Below are positions 36,497 to 37,954 of a stretch of DNA of 37,954 nucleotides, in pieces; within the stretch, counting starts at the first letter, position 1; every line of letters starts with the position of its first letter. Made by a program: the position numbers and the translations under genes. The DNA lies in NCBI GenBank assembly GCA_017394605.1, contig JAFPXU010000087.1, forward strand, positions 1 to 37,954, given 5' to 3'. Under the pieces are notes generated by a model. It saw only the letters and a list, made by a program, of their open reading frames with translations. It did not search any database and was not told the DNA's origin. The stretch is from Clostridia bacterium (lineage in GTDB: Bacteria; Bacillota_A; Clostridia; Christensenellales; CAG-138).

Positions 36497-37368
36497 CCTT
36501 TCGTACCCCCTCTCGAAACGCCCGCCATGATCTTCTTATGGAAGATCAGGAACAGAACGATCAGCGGCACGGAAATGACCACGACCGCAGCCATCATGGC
36601 CGGGATGTTTTCGCGTCCGAACCCGTTTTCCCGGATTTCCTGGATCCCGTTAGAAACCAGGAAATAAGCCTCATCGTCTGTAATCAAGCGGGGCCACACG
36701 TAGGAATTCCAGCATTCGATCACTTTCAGGATCACGATCGTAACGATCGTGGGCTGGCAGATCGGGATCATGACCTTGAAAAGATATTTAAGATCCGAAG
36801 TACCGTCCACTTTGGCGGCCTTGTACAGTTCCTCCGGGACTTGCTCGAAGTTCTCCTTCAGAAGATAAATATAAAAGACTGACGTCACGGACGGGAGGAT
36901 TAACCCCCAGAACGTGTTCCGCATTCCAAGATTCGTGATCGTCTGGAAATTGGTAATGATCACCAATTCGTTCGGGATCATCATGAGCGCAAGGAACGCC
37001 GTAAACACGAGGTTCTTCCCCTTGAAATCCAGCCGCGCGAACGCGAAGGCGGAAAACACGATCACGATCAGCATCAGCAGTGTTGTCGCGACCGTGAAGA
37101 TCAGCGTGTTGGTAAAGTATCTCGCGAGGGGTACCGTTGTAAACGCGTCGACATAATTCTGTATCGTCGGAGAAAGCGTAAAGAAGCTCGGAACATATTC
37201 TCCGTTGTACGCGCTGTAGCTTTTGAGGGAGCTCAGCACCATCCAGTAGAAGGGGAATAGTACCATGACCGCCCAGAATGTCAGCAGCGTGTAGGTTACG
37301 GTGTTTCCAACCCGCTTCCTTGTTTTGGCTTTTCTTTCGATTCTGTCGTATTCTGTCTGTCTTTCCAT
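36493..37368 (-). CDS. Sugar ABC transporter permease (MalG/UgpE type)
   Basis: The 291-residue inner-membrane protein has six predicted helices and the cytoplasmic EAA loop that docks the ATPase (EELYKAAKVDGTSDLKYLF). LFPFYWMVLSSLK near the N-terminus is typical of the MalG half. GAGGAAA is well placed before the ATG. It starts 10 bases after the stop of the partner permease and overlaps the binding-protein gene by four bases, so it is part of one operon. No ATP-binding gene is visible; such CUT1 systems often share a general MsmX-like ATPase encoded elsewhere. Confidence 0.95.
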   Translation of the reverse strand: MERQTEYDRIERKAKTRKRVGNTVTYTLLTFWAVMVLFPFYWMVLSSLKSYSAYNGEYVPSFFTLSPTIQNYVDAFTTVPLARYFTNTLIFTVATTLLMLIVIVFSAFAFARLDFKGKNLVFTAFLALMMIPNELVIITNFQTITNLGMRNTFWGLILPSVTSVFYIYLLKENFEQVPEELYKAAKVDGTSDLKYLFKVMIPICQPTIVTIVILKVIECWNSYVWPRLITDDEAYFLVSNGIQEIRENGFGRENIPAMMAAVVVISVPLIVLFLIFHKKIMAGVSRGGTKG

Positions 37369-37378
37369 GGCCGTTTCC

Positions 37379-37954
37379 TCAATACTGAACGTTTTTTCTG
37401 CTGACCAAAAGATTGATGCAGGTAATGGTCAGCACGATGGCAAACAGGATCAGCGCCGCCGCGGACGCATAGGACGGATATCCGCCGCTGTTTCCGTACA
37501 GCATGTCGTATACATATCCGACGATCGTGTTCATTCCGGCCGCATTTAGGTCCGTTCCGAACAGTGCGACCGCGTCGCTGTACGCCTTGAACGCCCCGAT
37601 GAATCCGGTGATCACAAGATAGAAGATCATGGGGGAAATCATCGGCAGCGTGATTTTGGTAAAGATCCGCCACTTCGATGTTCCATCCACCTTCGCCGCG
37701 TTGTAATAAACCTGATCGACCGATGCCAGAGCGCTCGTCAGGATCAGAATCTTAAACGGGAGAACGACCCAGACAGTATAGAAACACATGACGAACATCT
37801 TCGCCCAGTAGGGACCGTCTATAAAGTCGACCGACGCCCCTCCAAAAAGATTGATCAGAAGATTCACCATGCCGTCCGTATACGCCGTCTTCTTGAAGAG
37901 AATCATGAAGACAAGTCCCACGGCAAGCGTGTTCGTAACATAAGGAAGAAAGAA
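37379..37954 (-). CDS. Sugar ABC transporter permease (MalF/UgpA type), 5' end beyond window
   Basis: The frame is open to the window edge (it begins FFLPYVTNTLAVG). A GTG at 37921 could be read as a start but lies inside a conserved membrane segment, so the gene clearly continues upstream. The visible 191 residues hold several helices and the EAA loop (YYNAAKVDGTSKWRIFTKI), matching the MalF half of CUT1 importers. It is the first visible gene of the operon with the second permease, the binding protein and the HAD phosphatase. Confidence 0.92.
   Translation of the reverse strand, partial: FFLPYVTNTLAVGLVFMILFKKTAYTDGMVNLLINLFGGASVDFIDGPYWAKMFVMCFYTVWVVLPFKILILTSALASVDQVYYNAAKVDGTSKWRIFTKITLPMISPMIFYLVITGFIGAFKAYSDAVALFGTDLNAAGMNTIVGYVYDMLYGNSGGYPSYASAAALILFAIVLTITCINLLVSRKNVQY

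Overview
The window looks like chromosomal DNA of a Gram-positive, low-to-mid GC member of the Clostridia (Bacillota). The evidence is strong purine-rich Shine-Dalgarno sites before most genes, sigma-A type promoters, many lipoproteins with Thr/Pro-rich linkers, a cdaA-cdaR diadenylate cyclase pair, and an apparent manganese (yybP-ykoY) riboswitch before a P-type ATPase. A gut or rumen Christensenellales/Aristaeellaceae-like organism would fit, but that is a guess from style only. No rRNA, tRNA, CRISPR array or phage module was seen.

Layout. (1) 1-2960 is clearly more AT-rich than the rest. It holds the 3' end of an unidentified gene, a long gene-poor stretch and one polytopic GT-C-like membrane protein, so it is probably transferred DNA. 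(2) 2965-5627 (minus) is a translationally coupled pair: a cytoplasmic protein joining a ParB-like N-terminal domain to a BMP/PnrA-like nucleoside-binding domain, and a metallophosphoesterase. (3) 5927-6300 is a monocistronic gene for a tiny LysM protein with a double-glycine leader. (4) 6474-7200 is a decayed IS5-family transposase. (5) 7315-10125 encodes two cell-wall hydrolase lipoproteins (Amidase_3, then NlpC/P60). (6) 10383-13337 (minus) is a Ca2+/Mn2+ P-type ATPase with promoter, riboswitch and terminator. (7) 13423-14816 is a lipoprotein overlapping an exported PP2C-like phosphatase. (8) 15016-17666 is a DAACS-family symporter overlapping a prephenate dehydratase-like/prephenate dehydrogenase fusion. 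(9) 17768-21667 (minus) holds two tandem membrane-anchored PQQ-type beta-propeller paralogues. (10) 21750-25564 (minus) is cdaA-cdaR plus a COG2509-type FAD protein. (11) 25796-28611 is uridine kinase, glycerol kinase and a HAD phosphatase. (12) 28619-31771 (minus) is a zinc-ribbon membrane protein, a membrane-anchored J/TPR protein and a DnaK-type chaperone. (13) 31996-33174 is a Big_2-NlpC/P60 lipoprotein. (14) 33326-34102 (minus) is an OB-fold-like lipoprotein. (15) 34229-37954 (minus) is a sugar ABC importer (two permeases, binding protein) followed by a HAD phosphatase and cut by the window end.

How the genes fit together. Much of the window serves the cell envelope: four proteins with hydrolase or LysM domains, two surface beta-propellers, c-di-AMP synthesis and a membrane-associated chaperone set. 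The rest is nutrient uptake and central metabolism. The items most worth following are the double-glycine/LysM protein, the ParB-BMP/phosphoesterase pair, the symporter coupled to an aromatic amino acid biosynthesis fusion, the secreted PP2C and the riboswitch-controlled ATPase.
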